64,000 bases of DNA, taken from Streptomyces sp. NBC_01451. GTDB taxonomy: Bacteria; Actinomycetota; Actinomycetes; Streptomycetales; Streptomycetaceae. The stretch covers positions 682,001 through 746,000 of the forward strand of contig NZ_CP109479.1 in assembly GCF_036227485.1 (NCBI RefSeq). The letters are read 5' to 3'. The notes beneath the pieces are model-generated. The model was not told the origin of the DNA. It searched no databases and worked only from the letters and a program-made list of their open reading frames with translations. The position numbers and the translations under genes are program-made. Shown here piece by piece: positions 9,122 to 17,427 of the stretch (position 1 is the first letter of the stretch; each line of letters opens with the position of its first letter).

Positions 9122-10477
9122 ATGCGAATTCGTACGGTCGTGGCACTGACCGGAGCCCTGGCCCTGTCCCTCGTGACCGGTTGCGCGCAGGGCGGAGCGG
9201 CCGGCTCGTCGTCGGACACGGTGACGTACTGGCTGTGGGACGCCAACCAGCAACCCGCCTACGAAGCCTGCGCGAAGGACTTCGAGCGGGAGAACCCCGG
9301 ACTGACGGTGAAGATCACCCAGTTGGGCTGGGACGACTACTGGACCAAGCTCACCGCGAGCTTCATCGCGGGCACCCAGCCGGACGTGTTCACCGACCAC
9401 ATACAGAAGTTCGGCCAGTTCGCCGACCTGAAGGTCCTCGAACCGCTCGACGACCTCGGCATCGACGACTCCGCCTACCAGCCGGGCCTGGCCGCCAACT
9501 GGATGGGCCAGGACGGCCACCGCTACGGCGCCCCGAAGGACTGGGACACCGTCGCCCTCTTCTACAACCGGAAACTGACGACGGCCGCCGGTCTCACGGC
9601 CGCCCAGCTGAACGACCTCTCCTGGAACCCCAAGGACGGCGGCACCTTCGAGAAGGCGATCGCGCACCTCACCGTCGACAAGAACGGCAAACGGGGCGAC
9701 GAGGCCGGCTTCGACAAGAACAACGTCAAGGTGTACGGCCTGGCCACCAACGGCGGCGGCGACGGCGACGGCCAGACCCAGTGGAGCACCTTCGCCGCCT
9801 CGGCGGGCTGGACCTACACCAACGAGAAACGCTGGGGCACCGAGTACCAGTACGACAGCAGCACCTTCCAGTCGGTGATCAAGTGGTACTTCGGCCTGGC
9901 GAAGAAGGGCTACATGGTCCCCTTCACGGACTACAACTCCCAGTCCAACCAGGCCAACACCCAGATCTCGTCGGGCAAGGCAGCGGCGGCGTTCGACGGC
10001 GCCTGGATGATCTCGTCGTACGCCGGCTTCAAGGACCTGGACATGGCCACCGCCGTCACTCCGGCCGGCCCGACGGGCAAGCGGGCGACGATGATGAACG
10101 GCCTCGCCGACTCCATCACCAAGGACGCCCACAACATGGCGGGCGCAAAGAAGTGGGTCGCCTACCTGGCGTCGAGCAAGTGCCAGCAGAAGGTGGGGAG
10201 TTACGGGATCGTCTTCCCGGCCACACCCGACGGCACGAAGGCCGCGGTGGCCGCGTACAAGAAGAAGGGCATCGACGTCTCGGCGTTCACCACGCCGGTC
10301 GCCGACGAGAAGGCCGGCGGGAAGGAGTTCGCCACCTTCTCCTACCCGATCACCAACTACGCGGCGGACGTGTACGCGTTGATGCACCCGGCCATGCAGG
10401 ACATCTTCGGCAACGGCAGGTCCGTGACCAGCCTCGACCGGACCAACAGCCAGATCAACCTGATCCTCGACCAGTGA
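9122..10477 (+). CDS. Extracellular sugar-binding lipoprotein of the ABC importer
   Basis: This is a family 1 solute-binding protein of 451 residues. Its signal peptide ends in a lipobox ('LVTGCAQGG'), so the mature protein is anchored by a lipidated Cys outside the membrane. The early 'VTYWLWDANQQPAYEAC' strand and later 'NGLADSITKDAHNMAGAKKW' region fit the MalE/UgpB-like fold. It gives the importer its specificity. No ATPase is encoded here; Streptomyces sugar importers commonly share the MsiK ATPase encoded elsewhere. Confidence 0.92.
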   Translation: MRIRTVVALTGALALSLVTGCAQGGAAGSSSDTVTYWLWDANQQPAYEACAKDFERENPGLTVKITQLGWDDYWTKLTASFIAGTQPDVFTDHIQKFGQFADLKVLEPLDDLGIDDSAYQPGLAANWMGQDGHRYGAPKDWDTVALFYNRKLTTAAGLTAAQLNDLSWNPKDGGTFEKAIAHLTVDKNGKRGDEAGFDKNNVKVYGLATNGGGDGDGQTQWSTFAASAGWTYTNEKRWGTEYQYDSSTFQSVIKWYFGLAKKGYMVPFTDYNSQSNQANTQISSGKAAAAFDGAWMISSYAGFKDLDMATAVTPAGPTGKRATMMNGLADSITKDAHNMAGAKKWVAYLASSKCQQKVGSYGIVFPATPDGTKAAVAAYKKKGIDVSAFTTPVADEKAGGKEFATFSYPITNYAADVYALMHPAMQDIFGNGRSVTSLDRTNSQINLILDQ

Positions 10478-10533
10478 CGGCACCCGAGTCACCGGTCAGG
10501 CAACCAAGGAAACAGAAGAAGGGCACGCACAAC

Positions 10534-11736
10534 ATGACGTTCTCCCTCGGCATCGTGGGCGCCGGGCAGTTCTCCGGCCAGTTCGCCAAGCTGTTCCTCG
10601 CCCATCCGGGCGTGGGCGAGGTGTATGTGACCGACCTCCTGCCGGAGCGCGCGGAGCAACTGGCCGCGGCGGAAGGCCTGTCGGGCACGTTCCCCTCGTA
10701 CGAGGCGATGCTGGAATCGCCCGCGGTCGACGCGGTGGCGATCTTCACGCAGCGCTGGACGCACGGCCCGCTGGTCCTCCAGGGCCTCGGCGCCGGCAAG
10801 CACGTGTACTCGGCGGTGCCGATGGCGGTCACGGCGGAGGAGATCGGCGCGATCATCGACGCCGTACGGGCCACCGGACTCACCTACATGATGGGTGAGA
10901 CGAGTCAGTACAACCCGGCGACCGTCCACGCCCGCAACCAGATCGCCGAGGGCGCCTTCGGCAGGCTCTTCTACGCCGAGGGCGACTACGTCCACGACAT
11001 GGACCTCGGGTTCTACGAGGCCTACCAGTACAGCGGCGGCGAGAACTGGAAGGCGACCGCCAGCTATCCCCCGCTCCTGTACCCGACGCACTCGGTGGGC
11101 GGGGTACTCGGTGCCTGGCGGACGCACGCGGTGAGCGTGTCGGCGATCGGGGTGCGGGACGAGCGCGGCGACGGTGTGTTCGACAAGGAGGTCAGCCAGT
11201 TCGGCAACGACTACTCCAACGCGAGCGCGCTGTTCGAGGTCGCGGGCGGCGGTTCGTTCCGCACCAACGAGTTCCGCCGGGTCGGCTACCCGTCCCAGAT
11301 CCGGGAGTCGCGGTTCCGGTTCTTCGGTACGGACGCCAGCATGGAGCAGCTCGCCACGGTCGCCTTCTGGCAGGACAAGAAGGGGGTCACGGACATCAGC
11401 GAGCTGCTGGAGCCCAAGCCCACCATGGCTCCTGACGATCCGTCACTCCAGCACATCGCGCCGGACCTGCGGGCCGCGTTCACGTCCGGCTCGGCACCGG
11501 TGCACGACCGGTCGCGGCTGCCGAGGGAGTTCGACGAGCTGCACAACGGCCACGAGGGCAGCCACCACTTCCTGGTGGACGACTTCGTGACCGCGGTCAA
11601 CACCCGCACCCTGCCGTCGGTGAACGCGTGGGTGGCCGCCCGCTACACCCTGCCGGGCATCGTGGCGCACGACTCGGCGCGGCAGGGCGGGGCAAGGCTG
11701 CCGATCCCCGACTTCGGGGACGCGCCCGAGGCGTGA
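10534..11736 (+). CDS. Gfo/Idh/MocA family NAD(P)-dependent oxidoreductase
   Basis: This is a 400-residue sugar or cyclitol dehydrogenase. The N-terminal Rossmann fold begins 'LGIVGAGQFSGQFAKLFL', and the C-terminal domain is the alpha/beta substrate domain of the family. The usual Glu-Lys-Pro signature is replaced by 'GAGKHVYSAVPMAVTAEE', which keeps the Lys-X-Val but has Val-Pro instead of Lys-Pro, so catalysis may differ or use another base. It follows the transporter genes by 56 bases and probably oxidises the imported sugar. Confidence 0.88.
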   Translation: MTFSLGIVGAGQFSGQFAKLFLAHPGVGEVYVTDLLPERAEQLAAAEGLSGTFPSYEAMLESPAVDAVAIFTQRWTHGPLVLQGLGAGKHVYSAVPMAVTAEEIGAIIDAVRATGLTYMMGETSQYNPATVHARNQIAEGAFGRLFYAEGDYVHDMDLGFYEAYQYSGGENWKATASYPPLLYPTHSVGGVLGAWRTHAVSVSAIGVRDERGDGVFDKEVSQFGNDYSNASALFEVAGGGSFRTNEFRRVGYPSQIRESRFRFFGTDASMEQLATVAFWQDKKGVTDISELLEPKPTMAPDDPSLQHIAPDLRAAFTSGSAPVHDRSRLPREFDELHNGHEGSHHFLVDDFVTAVNTRTLPSVNAWVAARYTLPGIVAHDSARQGGARLPIPDFGDAPEA

Positions 11737-11786
11737 GGCCGGGGACATCGGGCCCAGGGGCATGAGGAGAGGGACGGCCGGGTGCC

Positions 11787-12482
11787 TCAGGTGCCCGGCT
11801 TGCGCCCGTACACGAAGACGTCGTCGCCGTTCTTCAGCAGCGACCAGTACTTCTTGGCGGTCGTCTTCGTCATGTTGACGCAGCCGTGCGAGCCCGGCGG
11901 GTTCCACATGCTGAGGCCGACCGAGTGGAATGCCTGTCCGCGGTCGAAGAACTGGCTGTACGGCATCGGGACGTTGTAGATGGACGACACGTGGTCGATG
12001 TCCCGCCAGTAGATCTGCTTCAGTCCGGTGCGGGTCTCGTAGCCGTCGCGGCCGGTGCGGACCGGCACCGGGCCGTAGACGAGCCGGCTGCCGTCCTGGA
12101 TCCAGCTCAGCTGGAGAGTGAGGTTGACGCAGGCGATCCGGCCCTTGTTGGTAGGGCACTTGCCTTCCTTGTTGGGCTTGTTGCCGACAGCGCGCTGCTT
12201 CAGCATCAGGTCCATCACGCCCCAGGTGACGGAACCCGCGTAGCCTGCGCTGGGGGTGATGCCGTGCTTCTTCTGGAAGCTCTGGATGGCCTTGCAGTCA
12301 CCGGTGGACTGCACCCCGTCGACGGGCCGGCCGAGGAACTTCTCCACCTTCTTCTGGTACGGGCCGGTCTGCGTCGTGCAGCTCGCGGCCTGTGCCGGGG
12401 CGGTACCGAGCACGATCGTGAGCGGCGCCACCAGCCCCGCGATCCCGAGCGCGACGGCCCCTCGTCTGCGTACGTCCCCCAT
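11787..12482 (-). CDS. Secreted L,D-transpeptidase (YkuD) with peptidoglycan-binding domain
   Basis: This 231-residue exported protein carries a signal peptide (hydrophobic core at about 11-30, Ala-Gln-Ala-Ala cleavage region). A peptidoglycan-binding-like helical domain at about 40-90 is followed by a YkuD catalytic domain. The active-site motif is complete: His186 and Ser198-His199-Gly200-Cys201, with Cys201 as nucleophile. Such enzymes make 3-3 cross-links or attach proteins to peptidoglycan. The start has a GGAGAG upstream. The gene is convergent with the oxidoreductase. Confidence 0.9.
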   Translation of the reverse strand: MGDVRRRGAVALGIAGLVAPLTIVLGTAPAQAASCTTQTGPYQKKVEKFLGRPVDGVQSTGDCKAIQSFQKKHGITPSAGYAGSVTWGVMDLMLKQRAVGNKPNKEGKCPTNKGRIACVNLTLQLSWIQDGSRLVYGPVPVRTGRDGYETRTGLKQIYWRDIDHVSSIYNVPMPYSQFFDRGQAFHSVGLSMWNPPGSHGCVNMTKTTAKKYWSLLKNGDDVFVYGRKPGT

Positions 12483-12518
12483 GTCGGTGCCTCTCTCCTA
12501 CGTGCTGCGTGCGGGTTG

Positions 12519-12779
12519 TCATGAACGTTCTCTGCTTGCTAGACCGGGGTTCCGGGTGATCGGTTGTAGAACCGCCGGGGTCGGGACGAAACAGTGACAT
12601 TCCGCGTGTGTCCACGTCGTCGCCGCCCCCGTGTCCTGCCCGTTCTCCGGCCCTGTCACCCGGCGCGATCCGGTGTCGACCGCAGTGCGACCGACGTCGA
12701 CACGCAGGGCGGCGGCGATGCCCCGGGCCGCGCCGGTGACGAGAGCCCCGTACCCGTCGAAGCGCCCTGTCGGTGTCAT
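12519..12779 (-). pseudogene. Possible remnant of a short-chain dehydrogenase start
   Basis: The first 30 or so residues ('RFDGYGALVTGAARGIAAAL') resemble the N-terminal nucleotide-binding motif of short-chain dehydrogenases, normally ending Gly-Ile-Gly. The rest has no SDR content and stops after 86 codons. It is best read as a decayed gene start in the 347-bp gap between the transpeptidase and the next gene. Nothing else convincing is seen in that gap. It may also be chance coding. Confidence 0.3.
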
Positions 12780-12829
12780 GGTCCGACCGTACTGTCCCCG
12801 GCGATCAACTGGGCGGATAACGTGCGCAC

Positions 12830-13390
12830 ATGTCCGCGTTCATTCAGCAACTCCCGGCTCTCATAGGCGTCGTCATCGGCGCCCTCGGCTCGTACTGGGC
12901 CGTCGCACGAGGAGAACGCGTCCGCTTCCGGCGCGAACGGGAGGCGCGTTGGGAGGAGCGGCGGCTCGCGGTGTACACGGACTACGCGCGGGCGCTCAAG
13001 AAGTCGGTCACGCTGACGTACCGGGTCGCGGCGAGCCTCGGCAACGACCCGCATCCGCATCCGTTGACGCCCGAGGAGGCGGCACCGCTCATCGCCGAGG
13101 CCACCGTCGCCCGCGACCCGTACGGGGAGGCCCTGCTTCTGCTGGGCGACCCCGAGGTGGTGGCGAAGGCCCGGGAGTGGGTCGCCACGCTGCTGGAGAT
13201 GGAGGCGTTCCTGCGCGAGCGGCCCGCGGACCCGCGGGCCTGGCAGGCGCTGCTGGAGCGCCAGCGGTCCGGACGTGAGGGCTACTACGCGGCCGTACGC
13301 GAGGATCTGGCCCTGCCACCGGGCCACTCCGCCCGCTGGCCGGTCCTGCCGGCGCCCGGGAACACCGGCGGACCCGGCGGACCCGGCTGA
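12830..13390 (+). CDS. Membrane-anchored hypothetical protein
   Basis: This is a 186-residue protein with one N-terminal hydrophobic segment (about 8-25) followed by a strongly charged helix ('RVRFRREREARWEERR') that looks like a coiled-coil neck. The remainder is helical and soluble, ending in a Gly/Pro tail. This topology (one span, cytoplasmic helical domain) is common among Streptomyces hypothetical proteins of unknown role. No ribosome binding site is obvious before the ATG. The gene is convergent with the SDR gene 12 bases away. Confidence 0.7.
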   Translation: MSAFIQQLPALIGVVIGALGSYWAVARGERVRFRREREARWEERRLAVYTDYARALKKSVTLTYRVAASLGNDPHPHPLTPEEAAPLIAEATVARDPYGEALLLLGDPEVVAKAREWVATLLEMEAFLRERPADPRAWQALLERQRSGREGYYAAVREDLALPPGHSARWPVLPAPGNTGGPGGPG

Positions 13391-13402
13391 CGTGCTGGAC
13401 CT

Positions 13403-14368
13403 CTACCGGTATCCGCTCGCGTCCGCCGGTTTCCCCGCGTCCTGGACCTCGACCATGTAGCGCCAGGCGTCCGGACGGCTGCCGTCGAGGTCGGTGAAGC
13501 CGTAGACCTGGGCGAGTCCACCGCTGGAGAGGGAATCGCCGTTCCAGCGGGCCACGTCGGGGTCCGCCGCCAGGGCCGTCACGGCACGGCCCACGTAGCG
13601 CGGGGTCTCCGAGATGGCGAAGTGCGGGACGCGTTCCAGGGCGTCCCGCCAGTTCTCCTCGCGGACGCCGAAGTGTTCGAGCATCATCTCGGAGCGCAGC
13701 CAGCCGGGTGTCAGCGCCACGGCGGTGGCGCCGCGCGGGCCGAGCTCGTGGCCGAGGGCGAAGCCCATGCGCAGGACGGACGACTTGGCCAGGTCGTAGA
13801 AGAAGGAGAGCCGGTAGGTGTCCCGGTTGTAGTCGGCGGTGCCGTCGGTCATCTCGACGACCAGGCCGCCGGGGTTGCGCAGCAACAGGGGCAGGGCGTG
13901 GTGGCTGGTGATCGCGTGTGTCTCGACGGCCAGCCGCAGCAGCCGCAGGCCGTTGTCGAGGTCGTGCTCCCACACCGGGCTCTCCCACTCGAAGAGGTTC
14001 TCGCCGCCCCAGACGTCGTTGACCAGGACGTCGAGCCGGCCCTGCTCCCCGGCGACACGGTCCACCAGCGCCTTCACCTGCGCCGGGTCGAGATGATCGG
14101 TGGGTACGGCGATGCCGTGGCCGCCCGCCGCGGTGACCAGGTCGGCGGTGTCCTCGATGGTCTCCGGGCGGTCGTACTCGGAGCGCTGCCGCCGGGTGCT
14201 GCGGCCGGTCACGTAGACGGTGGCCCCGGCGGCCCCGAGTTCCACGGCGATACCGCGCCCGGCCCCGCGGGTGGCCCCGGCGACCAGGGCGACCCGGCCC
14301 GCCAGCTTCCCGCCCCGGCCCGTTTCCTGCCGTTGCCCGTCCAGAGGGCTGTCCGTCGTCCTCGGCAT
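13403..14368 (-). CDS. Short-chain dehydrogenase/reductase (SDR)
   Basis: This is an NAD(P)-dependent SDR, 321 residues. The nucleotide motif is 'VALVAGATRGAGRGIAVEL', and the Arg after the glycine turn suggests NADP preference. The mid-region 'DVLVNDVWGGENLFEW' replaces the classical Asn-Asn-Ala-Gly, and the Tyr/Lys catalytic pair expected near 190-200 falls in 'YDLAKSSVLRMGFAL', giving Tyr and Lys three residues apart. The long insert around 'SPVWEHDLDNGLRLL' and extended C-terminus are typical of a Streptomyces SDR subgroup. GGAGGAG precedes the ATG. Substrate unknown. Confidence 0.88.
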   Translation of the reverse strand: MPRTTDSPLDGQRQETGRGGKLAGRVALVAGATRGAGRGIAVELGAAGATVYVTGRSTRRQRSEYDRPETIEDTADLVTAAGGHGIAVPTDHLDPAQVKALVDRVAGEQGRLDVLVNDVWGGENLFEWESPVWEHDLDNGLRLLRLAVETHAITSHHALPLLLRNPGGLVVEMTDGTADYNRDTYRLSFFYDLAKSSVLRMGFALGHELGPRGATAVALTPGWLRSEMMLEHFGVREENWRDALERVPHFAISETPRYVGRAVTALAADPDVARWNGDSLSSGGLAQVYGFTDLDGSRPDAWRYMVEVQDAGKPADASGYR

Positions 14369-14426
14369 GTCCGTGTCTCCTCCGTGCGTGAGTGCGGTCC
14401 CGAGCGGCCCGGCTCGGGAACCGGTG

Positions 14427-15017
14427 TCACGCCCAGGGTGTCGCTGATACCGGACATCCGCTGTCGGGTATTCCGCTCACGACATGCCGCAGCACGGGCA
14501 GATGTTCCGCCAGCGGGGTCAGGCCCACGTCCTGACGACGCTCCTCGACCGTCTCGGGGTGGCGGATCGGGTACGGGCAGAGGGTGTCGGCGTTGATACG
14601 GGTGCCGTAGAACTGCGGCTGGCCCAGCTCGACCGCGCAGTGGTCGGCGATGTAGGCGTGGTGCACGGAGGGACAGCCGCCGTCCGCCACCGCCTCCGCG
14701 ATCAGGTCGCGGCAGGTGAGCTGGAAGCCGAGATCCGTGGTGTGCAGCAGGATCATCAGCGCCGCCGTCGAGGCGGGCTCCCCGACCTGACCGGCCTCCG
14801 GCCAGCCGCGCCTGGCGACGACCGACCTCAGTGCGTCGGCGTTGGCGGCGCGGCACCGGGTGACGTAATGCCGGTTGAGCGCCGTGGGCGTCTCCCGGGC
14901 CAGCCTGGTCAGCCGCTGGTCCTCCTCGGCCCGGCGCACCAGTTCGGCGGCCAGGGCGGCCTGCCGCGGCTCGGGCACCCAACCCCGTGCGGTCTCCATG
15001 GGCGTTGCGCTCCTCAT
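14427..15017 (-). CDS. DUF6624 domain protein
   Basis: The 196-residue protein shows the DUF6624 layout: 'VVARRGWPEAGQVGEPASTAA', then a His/Asp-rich 'LLHTTDLGFQLTCRDLI', then 'YIADHCAVELGQPQFYGTRI'. The biochemical role of the domain is unknown. The ATG at 15017 has AGGAG six bases upstream. Its first four bases overlap the stop of a 64-codon frame upstream (ATGA), which suggests translational coupling. Confidence 0.8.
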   Translation of the reverse strand: MRSATPMETARGWVPEPRQAALAAELVRRAEEDQRLTRLARETPTALNRHYVTRCRAANADALRSVVARRGWPEAGQVGEPASTAALMILLHTTDLGFQLTCRDLIAEAVADGGCPSVHHAYIADHCAVELGQPQFYGTRINADTLCPYPIRHPETVEERRQDVGLTPLAEHLPVLRHVVSGIPDSGCPVSATPWA

Positions 15018-15208
15018 ACCGTTCTCCTGCCCCCGATGGCCTTCACGCCCTTTCTCCGGCGACAGGCGAGAACCACACCCTCCCGCCGGGTGGCGCGTAC
15101 TTCGTACTCGGTGTGTCCGAACAGGTGGGCAGGGCACCGGCGGAAGAGGTGCGCGGGGGTGCTGCGACGACATGGCAGGCCCGGCGGGGATGCCGTGGGT
15201 GCCGTCAT
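15014..15208 (-). CDS. Small hypothetical protein coupled to DUF6624
   Basis: This 64-codon frame begins with ATG behind a near-perfect AAGGAGG site (spacing five) and ends in a TGA that overlaps the DUF6624 start. Both features argue that it is translated. The product is basic, rich in Arg and Cys ('PAHLFRRCPAHLFGH'), and has no recognised domain. It could be a small partner protein or a leader that couples translation of the downstream gene. Confidence 0.5.
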   Translation of the reverse strand: MTAPTASPPGLPCRRSTPAHLFRRCPAHLFGHTEYEVRATRREGVVLACRRRKGVKAIGGRRTV

Positions 15209-15228
15209 CGGTTCCTCCTTCCGTTACG

Positions 15229-15259
15229 CCGGTGTTGTTGTCGAAGACAACAGCACCGG
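15229..15259 (-). terminator. Strong hairpin in the 15.0-15.3 kb intergenic region
   Basis: A 14-bp stem (15229-15242 with 15246-15259, one G/T mismatch) closes a GAA loop. It lies downstream of the leftward gene fragment at 15325 and upstream of the small coupled gene, so it probably terminates leftward transcription. Confidence 0.55.
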
Positions 15260-15324
15260 GGGCCCGTCGGGCCAGGGAGTGCGGGGGTTGTCCGGTTGCA
15301 CATGGGCGGTGGCGCCCGCGCCGG

Positions 15325-15888
15325 TCACGCCACCGCTCCGTGCACCGGTCGCGACCTTCGTTCGAACTCCTGCACCATCGGTTCCGCGCGGTGCGGGGCG
15401 AGCCGTCCGCGGAGATCCCGCAGGGCCTGGATCGAGCGTGCGCTGTGGACTCCGCTCAGCGTCCCGAGCGCCTCCGCCGCGGTGCCGAGCGCATCGTCGA
15501 GGCGGTGCTGTCGCAGATGTGCCGTCGCCGGCACGGAGCGGCTGACGGCCTGGCGCCGACGGCGGTCGGCGTGGGCGCGTACGGACTGCCGCGCGGTGTT
15601 CTCCGCCTGTGCCGCCCAGCCGAGATCCCGGAAACACACGGCTGACTCCGCCTCCACGTAGTGGTGGTCCGGGTAGCGCACCCAGGGGGACTCCTGGGCG
15701 CGGCCCAGCGCCGCGTGCCCCCGGGCGGACATGGCGCACAGCCGCAGCCCCTGCGTCATGCAGCGCCGCGCCAGCCCGAACTCCACCGTGACGTACGAAC
15801 TCCAGCCGGCGTCCATGAGGGCGCTCGCCGACGGCTTGTCGGCTCCGCCCGCGCCCCTGCCGGGGCTTCTCGGTTGTCCGTTCGTCAC
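15325..15888 (-). pseudogene. C-terminal fragment of a TPR-type regulator
   Basis: The frame encodes the end of a tetratricopeptide-like helical domain as found at the C-terminus of Streptomyces XRE-TPR regulators: 'VEAESAVCFRDLGWAAQAE', 'VSRSVPATAHLRQHRLDDA' and the tail 'ARSIQALRDLRGRLAPHR'. The helix-turn-helix and earlier repeats are missing, and no coding in any leftward frame restores them between 15889 and 16152. No convincing ribosome binding site is seen. It is therefore read as a 5'-truncated gene, although a short stand-alone TPR protein cannot be excluded. Confidence 0.5.
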
Positions 15889-16015
15889 GGCGGCCGTCCA
15901 GGTCTCGCATCACGTAGGCATGGGGCTTCTCGCCCGTCCTGATCCGTCGGGACGTCAGCTTCCCCGCGGACGGACGGGCTTGGGTGACCCCACCGCGCGA
16001 TGTGCGACAGGTCAC

Positions 16016-16035
16016 TCGGTCACTATGGTGACCGA
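16016..16035. promoter_or_regulatory. Inverted repeat upstream of the XRE gene (site 1)
   Basis: TCGGTCAC (16016-16023) and GTGACCGA (16028-16035) are perfect 8-bp arms around TATG. It is a probable dimer-binding operator, 118 bases before the XRE start. Confidence 0.5.
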
Positions 16036-16053
16036 CACGCACAGCTCGCAACC

Positions 16054-16078
16054 TTCGTTCTGATAATTTCAGAATGAA
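16054..16078. promoter_or_regulatory. AT-rich inverted repeat upstream of the XRE gene (site 2)
   Basis: TTCTGA and TCAGAA flank a 5-bp TAATT core (16058-16074), and outer TTC/GAA triplets extend the symmetry to 25 bp. The composition is far more AT-rich than its surroundings, as expected for a promoter/operator. Confidence 0.5.
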
Positions 16079-16152
16079 GCGCAAAGGCCTGTCGGTGTCA
16101 ACCGAAAACGTGGCACACTGCCCGCTGTGACGGCGGTCCCCGGAGGTTCCAC

Positions 16153-17019
16153 GTGAGCGACAACCGCTCAGGCGGAAGTGCCCCCACCGTCCTTCGGATG
16201 GTCCTCGGAAAACGCCTGAGGCATCTGCGGGAGCGGGCCGGGGTGTCGTTCGAGGACGCCGCACGGGCGATCGAGGTCACGCCGCTGACGGTCCGCCGGA
16301 TGGAGAAGGCCGAGGTCGGCCTCCGCATCCCCTACGTGAAGGAGCTGCTGCGCACCTACGGGGTCCAGGCCGAGGAGATCGAGGACTTCGTCCACCTCGC
16401 CAGGGAGGCCAACCAGCCGGGCTGGTGGTACACGTACCGCGATGTGCTGCCGGACTGGTTCAGCGCCTACGTGAGCCTGGAGAGCGAGGCCAGCGTCATC
16501 CGGCTCTACGAACCCCACTACGTCCCCGGTCTGTTGCAGACCGACGACTACGCCGCCGCGCTGTTGCGCATCGGCTTCCCCAACGAGAGTCCCGAGGACA
16601 TCCGGCGCCGCGTCGCCCTGCGGCTGAGGCGCCAGGACCTGCTCGACAAGCCCGAGGCGCCCGCCGTCTGGGCCGTACTGGACGAGACCGTGCTGCGCAG
16701 GCCCGTGGGCGGGGCCGAGGTGATGCGGGCTCAGATCGACCGCCTCAGTGAGGTGCTGGAATACCCGAAGGTCCGGCTCCAGATCATGCGCTTCGCCGCG
16801 GGTCCGCACCCGGGAGCCTTCGGCCCCTTCCACTACTTCCGATTCGGCTTCTCCGAACTGCCCGACGTCGTCTACACGGAGAGCCTCGCCGGCGCGCAGT
16901 ACTTCGACCAGCCCGCCGACGTCGTGACGTACCTGGAGGTACTGGACCGGATGTCCGTGCAGGCGGAGCCGGTCGCTCGGACCAGGGAGATCCTGGCAGC
17001 ACTGCGTAAGGAGTTGTGA
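16153..17019 (+). CDS. XRE-family regulator with DUF5753 domain
   Basis: This is a 288-residue helix-turn-helix protein. The N-terminal HTH ('LGKRLRHLRERAGVSFEDAA', then 'TPLTVRRMEKAEVG') is followed by the DUF5753 effector domain ('YEPHYVPGLLQTDDYAAALL', 'RLRRQDLLDKPEAPAVWAVL'). GTG at 16153 follows GGAGG by six bases. The DUF397 gene starts three bases after its stop, the classic Streptomyces pair also seen in developmental regulators such as WhiJ. Such pairs are thought to work as repressor and small modulator. Two inverted repeats upstream are candidate self-operators. Confidence 0.93.
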   Translation: MSDNRSGGSAPTVLRMVLGKRLRHLRERAGVSFEDAARAIEVTPLTVRRMEKAEVGLRIPYVKELLRTYGVQAEEIEDFVHLAREANQPGWWYTYRDVLPDWFSAYVSLESEASVIRLYEPHYVPGLLQTDDYAAALLRIGFPNESPEDIRRRVALRLRRQDLLDKPEAPAVWAVLDETVLRRPVGGAEVMRAQIDRLSEVLEYPKVRLQIMRFAAGPHPGAFGPFHYFRFGFSELPDVVYTESLAGAQYFDQPADVVTYLEVLDRMSVQAEPVARTREILAALRKEL

Positions 17020-17022
17020 ACC

Positions 17023-17268
17023 ATGGCAACCGACGGCCCCATCCACAGCGGCATGCCCGCGTCCGAACTCGGCTCCGAGGGCTGGCACAAGCCCTGGAGC
17101 GGCACCAACGGCGGAAGCTGCGTCGAGACCAAGCGGCTGCCCGACGGCAGTGTCGCGTTCCGGCAGTCCAAGGACCCGGACGGGCCCGCGCTGGTCTACT
17201 CCCGGGACGAGATGGCGGCGTTCCTTCGGGGCGCCAAGTCCGGCCAGGCAGACTTCCTGATCGCCTGA
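17023..17268 (+). CDS. DUF397 domain small protein
   Basis: This 81-residue DUF397 protein has the usual 'WHKPWSGTNGGSCVETKRLPDG' core (read in parts) and the closing 'YSRDEMAAFLRGAKSGQADFL'. Partners of XRE/DUF5753 regulators in Streptomyces are of this type and may relieve or tune repression. It is almost certainly co-transcribed with the XRE gene. Confidence 0.93.
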   Translation: MATDGPIHSGMPASELGSEGWHKPWSGTNGGSCVETKRLPDGSVAFRQSKDPDGPALVYSRDEMAAFLRGAKSGQADFLIA

Positions 17269-17427
17269 CCTCCGCCCGCCGTGCCCCCTCCCGCGCGGGC
17301 GCCGGCACACCCGCACAACCCGCACGCGCACTCCCGCCGCGCGGAGGTCCCGTACGCGCTGAGGGAGTTGACGCACCGTCGCGCGCACCACCGCGCACGC
17401 TGCACTGTGAAGTCCGAAGGGAGCGGC

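Noticed and set aside
8864..10492. 542-codon open frame on the minus strand
   Set aside because: It is antisense to the permease and binding-protein genes, whose motifs, lipobox and start sites are clear; long shadow frames are expected at this GC content.
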